Shown one piece after another: positions 1 through 8,131 of a stretch of 64,000 bases of DNA; position 1 is the stretch's first letter; every line of letters begins with the position of its first letter. The notes below the pieces were generated by a model. The model was not told where the DNA came from. It worked only from the letters and a program-made list of their open reading frames with translations, and ran no database searches. The stretch is from Bacillus marasmi (GTDB taxonomy: Bacteria; Bacillota; Bacilli; Bacillales; Cytobacillaceae), in NCBI RefSeq assembly GCF_902168435.1, contig NZ_LR656172.1, positions 1-64,000 of the forward strand, in the 5' to 3' direction. The position numbers and the translations under genes were made by a program.

Positions 1-33
1 GTCGCCATTTGTAAAGAAAAACGTAAGAAATAA
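1..33 (+). CDS. 3' end of an upstream gene (partial)
   Basis: Frame 1 reads ten codons ending in a lysine- and arginine-rich tail (ICKEKRKK) and a TAA at 31-33. A strong hairpin terminator follows 25 bases later, as expected at the end of a gene. The product cannot be recognised from ten residues. Confidence 0.4.
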   Translation, partial: VAICKEKRKK

Positions 34-56
34 GACATTTTAAATAAGTAAAAAAA

Positions 57-97
57 TGGGAACAAGGTCTTTTATAGAACCATGTTCCCGTTTTTTC
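57..97 (+). terminator. Rho-independent terminator
   Basis: GGGAACA pairs with TGTTCCC, with further pairing of AAGGTC with GAACC in the upper stem, followed by TTTTTT. An A run on the 5' side would allow it to act in both directions. It closes the gene ending at base 33. Confidence 0.8.
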
Positions 98-167
98 ATT
101 TAACAACTCTGAGTGAATGTAAAAAAAATACATAAATTCAATTTAAAGACACTCATGCAAGACTAAT

Positions 168-340
168 GGGTCTGTCCCCCGGTGCATCACCGCATCACCG
201 TGCCGGGTGCCAGTCCCCCGGTGCATCACCGCATTACAGTGCAGGGGGCCAGTCCCCCGGTGCATCACCGCATCACCGTGTTGGGGGCCAGTCCCCGGGT
301 GCATCACCGTAGCACCGTGCCGTAGTGGCAGTCCCTAGCA
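168..340. repeat. GC-rich tandem array, 38-39 bp units
   Basis: About four units share the core AGTCCCCCGGTGCATCACCG, with starts near 174, 213, 252 and 290. The GTCCCCC core and the CACCGCA/CACCGTG flanks relate it to the GGGGGAC palindromic elements found elsewhere in the first 36 kb. Here they are tandem instead of single. The rest of 98-465 shows no gene. Confidence 0.75.
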
Positions 341-465
341 ACACTGATGTGGCTATCTACTCTTGCTTCGAAAAGCCAGCCCAAATCAGTTACCACTCCC
401 CAAATCAGCTATAATAAATCTAAGCCCAGATAAATATTAATTCATAAGAAAGGCAGGCACCTCAT

Positions 466-984
466 ATGGACTACAATTCAAATAAATTCACCGAAAACCG
501 TCCAAAACTTGATATTCCTTTTACACCGCTCCAAAAACTAAGCACAATCGTTTCATTCCTGTTGCTCATTGGCTGTATTGTCTACATCATTATAGAGTGG
601 CCAACTTTACCAGATAAATTCCCCGGACATTTTAATGCGGCCGGCGAAGTGGATCGCTGGGGCAGCAAAACTGAAGTTTGGCTTCTTCCTACTATCGGAT
701 TTCTGCTGTGGCTTCCACTGACCATTCTTGAAAAGTATCCACATATTTACAATTATATAAATTTCATCGAACAGAATGCTGAAATCCAATATAAATACGC
801 ACGCTCGCTATTGAGCTTCATGAAATTTTTCATCGCGTTCTCTTTCTGTTATATCAGCGTTCAAAGCATTCAAATTGCCAAAGGAAGTGAGTTTGGTCTA
901 GGGGTGTGGGAATTACCGATCTTCTTCGGCGCTATCTTTGGTTCAATTGCCGTATACCTCTTCAAAGTCATCCGACTCAAATAG
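466..984 (+). CDS. DUF1648 domain membrane protein
   Basis: This is a 172-residue integral membrane protein. The segment LPDKFPGHFNAAGEVDRWGS matches the conserved loop of DUF1648 proteins (the N-terminal domain of SdpI-like immunity and signalling proteins), where a proline-rich loop follows the first membrane helix. Four hydrophobic segments are visible (about 28-46, 73-90, 116-134 and 145-165). The start ATG has AAGGCAGG upstream. It stands alone between a repeat array and spoIID, with no partner such as an SdpR-type repressor. Its role is unknown; a function in envelope stress or immunity is only a family-level guess. Confidence 0.7.
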   Translation: MDYNSNKFTENRPKLDIPFTPLQKLSTIVSFLLLIGCIVYIIIEWPTLPDKFPGHFNAAGEVDRWGSKTEVWLLPTIGFLLWLPLTILEKYPHIYNYINFIEQNAEIQYKYARSLLSFMKFFIAFSFCYISVQSIQIAKGSEFGLGVWELPIFFGAIFGSIAVYLFKVIRLK

Positions 985-1090
985 CTGATTTTTGTCATAA
1001 AAGCCTGTCCCACACCATAAGATTGAATGAAACGATGCGGTAATGGAGGAAGGGGAATAGAAACCTTAAAACCCCAATCCTCCACTGCTG

Positions 1091-1141
1091 TGATGCGCTA
1101 CTGCGCCGGGGGCCTGTCCCCCGTTACTGCAACGCGTTAAA
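1091..1141. repeat. GGGGGCC/GTCCCCC palindromic element (class 1)
   Basis: Single copy: CGCCGGGGGCCTGTCCCCCG core flanked by ACTGC and AACGCGTTAAAG. It is the same family as the elements near 11.8, 12.6, 14.1, 17.1, 17.5, 19.2, 20.0, 29.5, 29.9, 32.6, 33.4 and 36.2 kb. It lies just upstream of spoIID. Confidence 0.75.
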
Positions 1142-1191
1142 GATGAGCAGGAGCCACCGCTGGCGTTACCCTTTCTATGGAGGCTTCGTAC

Positions 1192-2253
1192 ATGACAAAA
1201 GTCAAAGTTTACATCGTAGTCACGGCATTGTTGATTGTAGTAACACTCCTAGTACCGACCATACTAGTGCTTCCTTTTAATGAGGATCAGGCAAGCGGAA
1301 AACTCGGCGAAAAGCTAGCTAACAATCAGAATCAACCTAAAACACAAACAAACAACAGTCAGACTGTGGCAAGCCAGCAGCAGCCAACCGACTACGGTGT
1401 TGAGGTAGCTGTCTATCGAACTGCCTCACAGGCGATGGAAAAGCTGCCCCTTGAGCAATATGTGATTGGAGTGGTAGCAGCCGAAATGCCTGCCGATTTT
1501 GAGCTAGAGGCTCTCAAAGCCCAAGCCCTAACGGCAAGGACATACATCGTCAAGCAAATGGTCACTCAAAATCGGGTCGGTCTTCCAGCAGGAGCAGACA
1601 CCGCTGACACCGAACTCCACCAAGTATACAAGAACGACACAGAGCTAAGGAGCCTTTGGAAATCCGATTATAGCTGGAAAATCCAAAAAATAAAGGAAGC
1701 TGTCGCTCAAACAGCTGGCCAAATTATCACCTTCAATGGCGAACCAATTACAGCCACCTTTTTTTCAACGAGCAACGGCTACACCGAAAACTCAGAGGAT
1801 TACTGGTCTAATTCTTTCCCATACTTAAGAAGTGTCGAAAGTCCGTGGGATAAACAATCTCCTAAATTCTCCGATCAAAAAATCTTTACCATTTCGGAAT
1901 TCGAAGCAAAGCTTGGCGTAAAATTAGCCAGCAAAGACTCCGTCGGCACAATTATCGAGCGGACAAAAGGTAAGCGCGTCGCCAAGGTTAAAATCAATGG
2001 TAAAACCTTAACCGGAAAAGAAATCCGAGAGAAGCTCGGCTTGAAGTCATCTGATTTCACCTGGACCGTAAAAGGCAACAACATCATCATTAACACAAAG
2101 GGCTACGGACACGGAGTCGGAATGAGCCAATACGGCGCCAACGGTATGGCCGCCGCCGGAAAAAACTATCAAGACATTGTCAAGCACTACTATCAGGGCG
2201 TGGAGATAGCAGCCTCCGACACCATGCTCGCCCAAATCACCGCGAAAAAATAA
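1192..2253 (+). CDS. spoIID: Stage II sporulation protein D (SpoIID)
   Basis: SpoIID is a membrane-anchored peptidoglycan lytic transglycosylase that works with SpoIIM and SpoIIP (DMP complex) to thin septal wall and drive engulfment in the mother cell. Residues 5-28 form the single membrane anchor, and a Q/N/T-rich linker follows. The catalytic motif VIGVVAAEMP places the active-site Glu near residue 98. The C-terminal signature GYGHGVGMSQYGANGMA is intact. I chose ATG 1192 instead of the in-frame ATG 1177 because ATGGAGG at 1177-1183 is the ribosome binding site. The length (353 aa) fits the family (about 340). It is followed by its own terminator. Sigma-E control is expected from the family but was not read from the promoter. 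Confidence 0.96.
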   Translation: MTKVKVYIVVTALLIVVTLLVPTILVLPFNEDQASGKLGEKLANNQNQPKTQTNNSQTVASQQQPTDYGVEVAVYRTASQAMEKLPLEQYVIGVVAAEMPADFELEALKAQALTARTYIVKQMVTQNRVGLPAGADTADTELHQVYKNDTELRSLWKSDYSWKIQKIKEAVAQTAGQIITFNGEPITATFFSTSNGYTENSEDYWSNSFPYLRSVESPWDKQSPKFSDQKIFTISEFEAKLGVKLASKDSVGTIIERTKGKRVAKVKINGKTLTGKEIREKLGLKSSDFTWTVKGNNIIINTKGYGHGVGMSQYGANGMAAAGKNYQDIVKHYYQGVEIAASDTMLAQITAKK

Positions 2254-2256
2254 CGA

Positions 2257-2292
2257 AAAGGCAGCCGCTCCTCGTAGCGACTGCCTTTTATT
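2257..2292 (+). terminator. Terminator after spoIID
   Basis: AAAAGGCAG-CC-GCT pairs with AGC-GA-CTGCCTTTT, directly after the spoIID stop and ending in a T-rich tract. Confidence 0.85.
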
Positions 2293-2321
2293 TGTTGATT
2301 TTTAAAATAAACACCATATCT

Positions 2322-2486
2322 CGGTCTGCCAGCAAGTTCATAGTGCCAAAACCCGCCTCGAAGTTCGCGAAACTGTCCGTATGAAAGGTCCATACGGCCA
2401 AAAACCCACTCGAAACTCTTGAAAGTGTCCGTATGAAGGGTCCATACGGCCAAAAACCCACCCGAAGTTCTCAAAACAGTCCTATA
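2322..2486. repeat. 52-bp hairpin array (CCGTATG family)
   Basis: Two full units and two partial ones. The repeated TGTCCGTATGAA...GTCCATACGG starts at 2374 and 2426, a period of 52. Each unit contains the inverted repeat CCGTATG/CATACGG with a 7-base loop, then a linker CCAAAAACCCAC. It lies between convergent spoIID and vanZ-like genes. Confidence 0.8.
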
Positions 2487-2560
2487 ACAACTCATACCCA
2501 CAATAAAGTAGATAGATTAATGGGCAATGTCCTAGATAGTAAAAGAAGAGGTTGTACTTC

Positions 2561-3076
2561 CTACCCTCGCACCTTCACAAACAACCTCTCAAACCCTCTC
2601 ATAACCCTCCGTAACCAACCCAACCGTGTGCCATCGCCAAAATATGCGACTCGCACTAAATACCAGCTTATAAGCACGCCAGTCCAGTCCTTGACAGCGT
2701 CTATTAACGTCGCCGAACGATACGGCATAAAGGACTGGTGAATCTCATCAATAATCCCATACGATCCCGCAACAAGCGCACAAATCAAGCTTACCCGCGC
2801 CGTTAACGAAAAGCGCCCGCGTGACTGTGAACCAGCTGTCGATCCGGCAGACGAATCCGACTCCACTCCAGCACCACCACCAAAAGTCAGCACAGCCGCC
2901 ACAAATAACCAATACAAAATCGCAAACTCTACTAAATGTAGTGATTCTTTAATAAAACGATCCACGCCTTGCGCGGGCAACTCTACCACCGCATCGCTTG
3001 GCAGGCTCGACATAATCCAAACCGCCACCATATAGGCGAAAGGTAAAACCCTGAAAAACCACCTAACAAAAACCAT
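2561..3076 (-). CDS. VanZ family membrane protein
   Basis: The 171-residue protein carries the VanZ-like signature IIDEIHQSFMPYRSATLIDA followed by DWTG, plus the N-terminal MSSLPSDA motif typical of small VanZ proteins. Four membrane helices are predicted. A hydrophilic Gly/Ser-rich stretch (about residues 67-88, GAGVESDSSAGSTAGSQSRG) sits in the loop between helices 2 and 3 and looks like a low-complexity expansion. VanZ in enterococci gives low teicoplanin resistance; most Bacillus members have no known function. The gene is convergent with spoIID and divergent from spoIIQ. Confidence 0.85.
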   Translation of the reverse strand: MVFVRWFFRVLPFAYMVAVWIMSSLPSDAVVELPAQGVDRFIKESLHLVEFAILYWLFVAAVLTFGGGAGVESDSSAGSTAGSQSRGRFSLTARVSLICALVAGSYGIIDEIHQSFMPYRSATLIDAVKDWTGVLISWYLVRVAYFGDGTRLGWLRRVMRGFERLFVKVRG

Positions 3077-3215
3077 TAAAAATACTCCTTAAAAAATATT
3101 TGCAATCCATGCATAAAACTTTCAAACATGTCGAAAGATAAGACCAAAAAATTTTTTTCAGCAAATGTATATTATTCTCGCATTGTGTTCACAATGGTTG
3201 ACAGAGGTGATGAAA

Positions 3216-4220
3216 ATGAGAGAGGACGAAAAGAAACTTTCTTCTCAGGATTCTAGTATAAAGCGCTTTTTCAAAAAACGTTGGGTGATTCCAGCAATCT
3301 ATCTCGCGAGCGCTGCTATTATCCTAACTGGAATTCTATGGTATCAAAACAGTAAAGATTTGGGTTCAGAAAATCTGGACTACAACGCAACAGACATTTC
3401 TGGCAAAAAAATCAACGAACAGCCAGCCGTCGAAGTAAACCGCACAATGGAGAACTTCGTGATGCCTGTTAGCACTCCTGAAGACGTCGTGATTCAAAAA
3501 CAATTCTATGAATTTGACGGCAAAAAGGAAGAACAAGTCGCTGCATTAGTAGAGTACAAGAACTCGTACCATCCAAACACTGGTATCGATATTACGATGA
3601 GAGACAAAAAGGCTTTTGATGTTGTCGCGTCATTAAGCGGTACAGTTACTGACGTCAGAGAAGATTCCCTGCTAGGTAATGTCATCGAAATCGAACACGA
3701 CAAAGGTATTGTAACACAATATTCATCTGTTACGGATATCGAAGTTGAAGCTGGTGACGAAGTCGAACAAGGTCAAAGCTTGGCAACTGCTGGAAAAAGC
3801 TTATATAACGAAGATGCTGGCGTACACGTTCACTTCGAAATCCGCAAGGACAACGTGCCTGTCAATCCTGTAGACTTTATCAACAAGCCACTTAACGCTC
3901 TTCAAGATGCTGAAGTGGAGCCAAATAAAGCTGCAGAAGATGACAGCAAAACAGAAGACGACAAAGCCACTGACAATAAAGATGTAAAAGAAGAAAAAGA
4001 ATCAACAACAAACTCAAAGCCATCTGAAGACAAAGAGTCAACAGATGAAGGCAAACCTGCTGATGATAAAAAATCAACAGAAGAAAGCACGCCAACTGAT
4101 GACAGTGGTAAATCAGAAGACGACAAGTCAACTGATTCTGAAAAAGACGCTGAATCTGGAAAAGGTGACAAGCCTGCCGAAGACAGTAAAAAACCAGCTG
4201 CATCAAGCATGAATTCATAA
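3216..4220 (+). CDS. spoIIQ: Stage II sporulation protein Q (SpoIIQ), LytM-like
   Basis: SpoIIQ is made in the forespore. It binds SpoIIIAH across the intermembrane space to form the feeding channel and to hold membranes during engulfment. The N-terminus (MREDEKK...FFKKRWVIPA) is close to B. subtilis SpoIIQ; one membrane helix spans 23-43 and a degenerate M23/LytM domain covers about 110-220. The HVH pair (204, 206) and Asp125 remain, but the first zinc ligand position is Asn121 (NTGID instead of HxGID), so endopeptidase activity is unlikely, as in B. subtilis. About 100 residues of Lys/Glu/Ser/Asp-rich tail follow. ATG 3216 fits GAGGTGA at 3204-3210; upstream in-frame starts do not. Confidence 0.95.
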   Translation: MREDEKKLSSQDSSIKRFFKKRWVIPAIYLASAAIILTGILWYQNSKDLGSENLDYNATDISGKKINEQPAVEVNRTMENFVMPVSTPEDVVIQKQFYEFDGKKEEQVAALVEYKNSYHPNTGIDITMRDKKAFDVVASLSGTVTDVREDSLLGNVIEIEHDKGIVTQYSSVTDIEVEAGDEVEQGQSLATAGKSLYNEDAGVHVHFEIRKDNVPVNPVDFINKPLNALQDAEVEPNKAAEDDSKTEDDKATDNKDVKEEKESTTNSKPSEDKESTDEGKPADDKKSTEESTPTDDSGKSEDDKSTDSEKDAESGKGDKPAEDSKKPAASSMNS

Positions 4221-4230
4221 TCAAGCACAT

Positions 4231-4268
4231 AAGCTCGCAGAGGAAGCCTCCTTTGCGGGCTTTCTTTG
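4231..4268 (+). terminator. Terminator after spoIIQ
   Basis: GCTCGCAGAGGA pairs with TCCTTTGCGGGC (two G-U pairs) and is followed by TTTCTTTG. Confidence 0.85.
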
Positions 4269-4317
4269 TTGCTTAGGAGATTATAAATTTTAATGCTGTG
4301 GATAAGTTTCACCACGT

Positions 4318-4590
4318 TATACACGTCTAGCGAAAGCGGCCTAGGAGCTCGGGGTCACAAGCTTGTTGTTTAGTGAATGGGCTAGGAGCGATGGTCTAAG
4401 CCAAATCCCTCCAGAGATTATCATCTCTTGCGTGATTCGTCTTACGCCCGTAGCTCCTGAACGAGCCACTTAACTTTTCCTACTATCCCTTCCGGAAATT
4501 AGGATTTCCTGCAGGGCGGACCTTGCCCTGTCGCCCCTGATCAAGGCGCTTGTGCTATTGTTCCGTCCAGCGTTCTCGATAAAACTGCTC
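4318..4590. repeat. Long structured intergenic repeat of Bacillus type
   Basis: The sequence begins GTCTAGCGAAAGCGGCCTAG, GAGCTCGGGGTCACAAGC and ends CCTGTCGCCCCTGATCAAGG, CGCTTGTGC. From memory this resembles a degenerate copy of the large intergenic element common in Bacillus and Geobacillus (TCTAGCTCCAGCGCCTAG...GGTCATAAGC type). Many internal inverted repeats are present, and no ORF or known RNA family is evident. It sits between spoIIQ and spoIIID. Confidence 0.5.
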
Positions 4591-4758
4591 AACACTAAGT
4601 TCGTGGCGGCATTCGGTCTTTATTTTTCAAAAAATCAAGCAATTTCACTTCAATAATCAAAATTTTCCAAAAATTATCCGTCCTGTTTCACTATTTTGTG
4701 CATATTCCCGTCCGCGACTTAATAAACTGTTACAAACCTTACAAAGGAAGTGTTTGAG

Positions 4759-4827
4759 GTGAGGAGTCGTACGCAGGCAGCGAATTTAGTTGGAGATATG
4801 ATTAATTTACGCAAAACCAGAAAGTAA
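4759..4827 (+). CDS. usd: Usd-like leader peptide upstream of spoIIID
   Basis: A 22-codon ORF (MRSRTQAANLVGDMINLRKT then RK) starts at GTG 4759 with AAAGGAAG eight bases upstream. In B. subtilis, translation of spoIIID depends on translation of a small upstream ORF, usd, at this position; I infer the same role here. The stop codon lies in an inverted repeat (AGAAAG-TAAACG-CTTTCT, 4819-4836), which ribosomes finishing usd would disrupt. That would offer a coupling mechanism with the 150-base leader before spoIIID. The identification rests on position and on basic leader character, not on an alignment. Confidence 0.6.
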   Translation: MRSRTQAANLVGDMINLRKTRK

Positions 4828-4976
4828 ACGCTTTCTGCCGCATGGTAAATGATCCAAACAAAAACCAGTTCAGATAAATCCCAGAGACATCACGTGCGGA
4901 TTGACAGCATCAGGGCTTTCGAAAAGCGGATCTCATTTCACGCTTCTCATCTTCAATTTTAGGGAGGGCGAGTGGT

Positions 4977-5249
4977 GTGCACGATTACATCAAAGAGAGA
5001 ACTATCAAGATTGGAAAGTATATCGTGGAAACGAGAAAAACAGTTCGCGTAATCGCGAAGGAGTTTGGCGTGTCCAAAAGTACAGTCCATAAAGACCTGA
5101 CAGAAAGACTTCCAGAAATCAACCCCGATCTAGCTAATGAAGTGAAGGAAATCTTAGATTATCATAAATCAATCCGCCATCTAAGGGGTGGCGAAGCAAC
5201 GAAACTTAAATATCGTAAAGAGGAATTTGAAGAGGAACCGGTGCAGTAG
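4977..5249 (+). CDS. spoIIID: Sporulation transcription factor SpoIIID
   Basis: This is the mother-cell DNA-binding regulator that switches many sigma-E genes on or off and helps make sigma-K. The 90 residues (MHDYIKERTIKIGKYIVETR...) are almost identical to B. subtilis SpoIIID. The helix-turn-helix is about 23-42 (VIAKEFGVSKSTVHKDL), with the basic C-terminal helix HLRGGEATKLKYRKEE needed for DNA binding. The start is GTG 4977, as in B. subtilis, with AGGGAGGG at 4961-4968. It lies downstream of usd and is followed by a terminator before mbl. Confidence 0.97.
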   Translation: MHDYIKERTIKIGKYIVETRKTVRVIAKEFGVSKSTVHKDLTERLPEINPDLANEVKEILDYHKSIRHLRGGEATKLKYRKEEFEEEPVQ

Positions 5250-5351
5250 CACCACATTTGTGTGTAAAGGGCAACCGGCGCACAATGAAACAAACCAAAG
5301 AACCTCCTGAAAGCTATTGGAAATTTTTAAACGGAGATGACGGCTAATAAT

Positions 5352-5392
5352 GAAGAGAACCAGCTTGTAACAAGCATTGGTTCTTTTTTTTG
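5352..5392 (+). terminator. Terminator between spoIIID and mbl
   Basis: AGAACCA-GCTTGT pairs with ACAAGC-AT-TGGTTCT, followed by eight T. The 270 bases from here to mbl are AT-rich and hold the mbl promoter region; no further gene is supported. Confidence 0.88.
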
Positions 5393-5658
5393 CGCAAAAT
5401 TCACTTCAAAGGCACTTCAACTGCACTATTTTTCAAAAAATCACCCTAAAAAACTTGTCAACAAATATTTTTCTACTAATTTTGACAAAACTCCTCAAAA
5501 ATAATACTTATTTTGACAATTTCATTATCCCTTTTGGACAAAATATGTTAAAATATAAAATTAGGACAGAACTGTGCTCGTAAAGATAAGCAGTGAAGGC
5601 AACTGTTGTACAGAAGTAGCTGGAACTGGCCAAATGTTTCAAGGAGGAACGAAATAAA

Positions 5659-6660
5659 ATGTTCGCTAGGGATATTGGAATCGACTTAGGTACGGCAAAC
5701 GTGTTAATTCATGTTAAAGGCCGTGGAATTGTACTAAATGAACCGTCTGTGGTGGCGATCGATAAAAATACAAATAAAGTATTAGCCGTTGGTGAAGAAG
5801 CAAGACGTATGGTCGGCCGGACACCAGGTAATATCGTAGCTATTCGTCCATTGAAAGATGGAGTCATCGCTGATTTTGACGTAACAGAAGCCATGTTAAA
5901 GCATTTCATAAACAAACTCAATGTGAAAGGCTTTTTATCAAAGCCACGTATCTTAATTTGTTGCCCAACCAACATTACAAGCGTTGAGCAAAAAGCTATC
6001 AAAGAAGCTGCTGAAAAAAGTGGCGGTAAAAAAGTTTACTTAGAAGAAGAACCAAAAGTAGCTGCGATTGGCGCGGGCATGGATATTTTCCAACCTAGCG
6101 GTAACATGGTTGTTGACATCGGTGGTGGAACAACTGACATCGCAGTGCTATCAATGGGAGATATCGTAACATCATCATCGATCAAAATGGCCGGTGATAA
6201 ATTTGATATGGAAATCCTTCATTATATCAAACGTGAATACAAGCTATTAATCGGTGAACGTACTGCTGAAGATATTAAAGTCAACATCGCAACAGTATTC
6301 CAAGGCTCACGTGACGAGGAAATGGAAATCCGCGGCCGTGACATGGTTTCAGGACTTCCACGCACGATCACAGTTCGCTCGGCTGAAATCGAAGCAGCCC
6401 TTCGCGAATCAATTGCAGTCATCGTTCAGGCGGCAAAAAGCGTTCTTGAACGCACACCACCAGAACTATCTGCTGACATCATCGACCGCGGCGTTATCCT
6501 AACAGGCGGTGGCGCACTACTTCACGGCATCGATATGCTACTAGCTGAAGAGCTTAAGGTACCAGTCCTTGTCGCTGAAAACCCAATGGATTGCGTAGCA
6601 ATCGGAACAGGTATCATGTTAGACAACATCGACAAAATACCTTCAAGAAGATTCGGATAA
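5659..6660 (+). CDS. mbl: Mbl, MreB-like rod-shape cytoskeletal protein
   Basis: This bacterial actin polymerises under the membrane and guides lateral wall synthesis. Its length of 333 aa equals B. subtilis Mbl. Actin-family nucleotide motifs are present: phosphate 1 (GIDLGTANVLI), the connecting motif, phosphate 2 (VVDIGGGTTDIAVLS) and the adenosine motif (GVILTGGGALLHGID). The placement after spoIIID identifies it as Mbl and not MreB or MreBH. The RBS AAGGAGG precedes ATG 5659. It is monocistronic, with a terminator downstream. Confidence 0.97.
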   Translation: MFARDIGIDLGTANVLIHVKGRGIVLNEPSVVAIDKNTNKVLAVGEEARRMVGRTPGNIVAIRPLKDGVIADFDVTEAMLKHFINKLNVKGFLSKPRILICCPTNITSVEQKAIKEAAEKSGGKKVYLEEEPKVAAIGAGMDIFQPSGNMVVDIGGGTTDIAVLSMGDIVTSSSIKMAGDKFDMEILHYIKREYKLLIGERTAEDIKVNIATVFQGSRDEEMEIRGRDMVSGLPRTITVRSAEIEAALRESIAVIVQAAKSVLERTPPELSADIIDRGVILTGGGALLHGIDMLLAEELKVPVLVAENPMDCVAIGTGIMLDNIDKIPSRRFG

Positions 6661-6665
6661 AGAAA

Positions 6666-6722
6666 TTCAAGCTCGGTGTTTTTTGGAAAAATAACCAAGA
6701 AATGCTGAGCTTTTTTATTTTT
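6666..6722 (+). terminator. Terminator after mbl
   Basis: AAGCTC pairs with GAGCTT, with imperfect pairing of the GGTGTTTTTTGG and CCAAGAAATGCT inner arms, followed by a T-rich tract. Confidence 0.7.
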
Positions 6723-6883
6723 CAGGATAAAATAAAAACCCCACAGAACGGCCTAGAAACGACCCGGAGATTAAATTTCTGACCTTTTTCTACAAATTCT
6801 AATGTCTATTCCGCAAAATTTTCTTATAATAGAATAAAATAAGGATAGTGAAATCGGAATTTTCTCTAAAGGAGTACAAATAA

Positions 6884-7519
6884 ATGTCAGTAACTGATAC
6901 TAAACCTGAAACGGCAAAATCGCAGCCACCAGCTGGCAGGGACGCAGCCGTCGCGGTCCAAACTAAACCACCCACACCCACGACGACCGATAATAAAGGC
7001 GCTCTGCCAACAGGAGCTCCACAACCATCAGTACCTGTTAAAGTGAAAGCAGAGGCTCAACAGGCGGGTGCAGCGGCTCAAGAAGGAGCAACACCAAACC
7101 TGGACCAAAAGGCACAGCAAGCAGCAACACCAAACCTGAATCAAAACGCTCAGCAAGCTGCACCTTCAAACCTGGACCAAAACGATCAGCAAGCGGGAAC
7201 GATGGCGCCATTGGTGGGCATAAAGGAAAAAATTCAGCAAACAAGAGAGCAAATCAAAAAAGATCGAGTTCAACAAGGAAATGCCGAGGCTGAGGCTGAG
7301 GCCGATCAGCAAGGAGAACAGCAGCAGAAAAGCCTAAAGCGTACGCGGATCCGCTTAATCCCAATTTGGTTGCGCATCGTCATTATTTTTCTCCTGCTTG
7401 TATTCAGCCTTGTCGCTGGGACGATGGTGGGTTACGGCGTCATCGGCGGTGGCAATCCATGGGAAGTCCTCAAGCAATCCACCTGGACTCACATTGTCGA
7501 CCTCATCAACAAAGAATGA
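6884..7519 (+). CDS. EpuA-family small membrane protein ('RNA polymerase subunit beta' in many annotations)
   Basis: The C-terminal 63 residues (LKRTRIRLIPIWLRIVIIFL...GYGVIGGGNPWEVL) match the EpuA family of single-pass proteins. These are often labelled 'DNA-directed RNA polymerase subunit beta' in Firmicutes because of fusions or proximity, not proven function. One membrane helix lies near 158-185 after a basic patch, which predicts a cytoplasmic N-terminus. The first 150 residues are low complexity and include three near-copies of a 12-residue repeat (ATPNLDQKAQQA type) at about 68-104. AAAGGAG lies upstream of ATG 6884. It is co-oriented with fabZ 96 bases downstream. Confidence 0.75.
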   Translation: MSVTDTKPETAKSQPPAGRDAAVAVQTKPPTPTTTDNKGALPTGAPQPSVPVKVKAEAQQAGAAAQEGATPNLDQKAQQAATPNLNQNAQQAAPSNLDQNDQQAGTMAPLVGIKEKIQQTREQIKKDRVQQGNAEAEAEADQQGEQQQKSLKRTRIRLIPIWLRIVIIFLLLVFSLVAGTMVGYGVIGGGNPWEVLKQSTWTHIVDLINKE

Positions 7520-7615
7520 TCTAGCCAAGGAAGGGACATGCACCCTTCCTTTTCAATTACGGGTATTTTTAGTACAATGATGTATAGTACCAAATATTAT
7601 GAGGAGGTCATAAAA

Positions 7616-8050
7616 TTGTTAAACGTAGATGAAATTAAACAAATTATTCCACATCGATATCCATTTTTACTTGTTGATAAAATCCTAGAAGTTGAAGAAG
7701 GCGTCCGCGCGGTCGGCATCAAAAACGTAACCGCTAACGAAGAATTCTTCAACGGGCATTTTCCAGATTTCCCTGTAATGCCAGGCGTTCTAATCGTAGA
7801 AGCCTTAGCGCAGGTCGGCGCAGTGGCTATGCTTAAAAAGGAAGAAAACCGCGGCCGTCTCGCATTCTTCGGTGGCATCGATAACTGCCGCTTCAAGCGC
7901 CAAGTTCGCCCAGGCGATACTCTTCGCCTTGAAGTAGAAATGACCCGTGTGCGCGGTTCAATCGGCAAAGGTAAAGGAGTCGCAACAGTTGACGGCGAAG
8001 TCGCTTGCGAACTCGAAATGACCTTCGCACTCGGACCAAAACAAGAATAG
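7616..8050 (+). CDS. fabZ: 3-hydroxyacyl-ACP dehydratase FabZ
   Basis: FabZ dehydrates 3-hydroxyacyl-ACP to trans-2-enoyl-ACP in type II fatty acid synthesis. The 144-residue hot-dog protein has the catalytic His48 ([13 protein letters not shown]) and Glu62 ([12 protein letters not shown]), at the family's usual positions. The true start is TTG 7616, nine bases after GAGGAGG (7601-7607). The longer frame from 7538 lacks a ribosome binding site and family similarity. A terminator follows immediately. Confidence 0.96.
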   Translation: MLNVDEIKQIIPHRYPFLLVDKILEVEEGVRAVGIKNVTANEEFFNGHFPDFPVMPGVLIVEALAQVGAVAMLKKEENRGRLAFFGGIDNCRFKRQVRPGDTLRLEVEMTRVRGSIGKGKGVATVDGEVACELEMTFALGPKQE

Positions 8051-8061
8051 CTCCAAAATGT

Positions 8062-8100
8062 AAACGGACATCACCTTGTTGATGTCCGTTTTGTTGTTTC
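8062..8100 (+). terminator. Terminator after fabZ
   Basis: AAACGGACATCA pairs perfectly with TGATGTCCGTTT over a six-base loop, followed by TGTTGTTT. Confidence 0.9.
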
Positions 8101-8131
8101 AGAAGTAACTTTGTGGAAAAAACCTACTCCG

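Noticed and set aside
3165-3215. Upstream extension of SpoIIQ
   Set aside because: It would place the ribosome binding site GAGGTGA inside the gene, and the SpoIIQ family starts at MREDEKK.
4822-4836. cre-like AGTAAACGCTTTCT near the end of usd
   Set aside because: The first fixed T of the consensus is missing, and the hairpin interpretation explains the symmetry; a CcpA site before spoIIID is not expected.
5285-5347. 20-codon ORF (MKQTKEPPESYWKFLNGDDG) between spoIIID and its terminator
   Set aside because: Composition is protein-like, but the only purine-rich stretch (AAAGGG) is about 16 bases upstream of the ATG; kept as a possible small gene but not supported enough.
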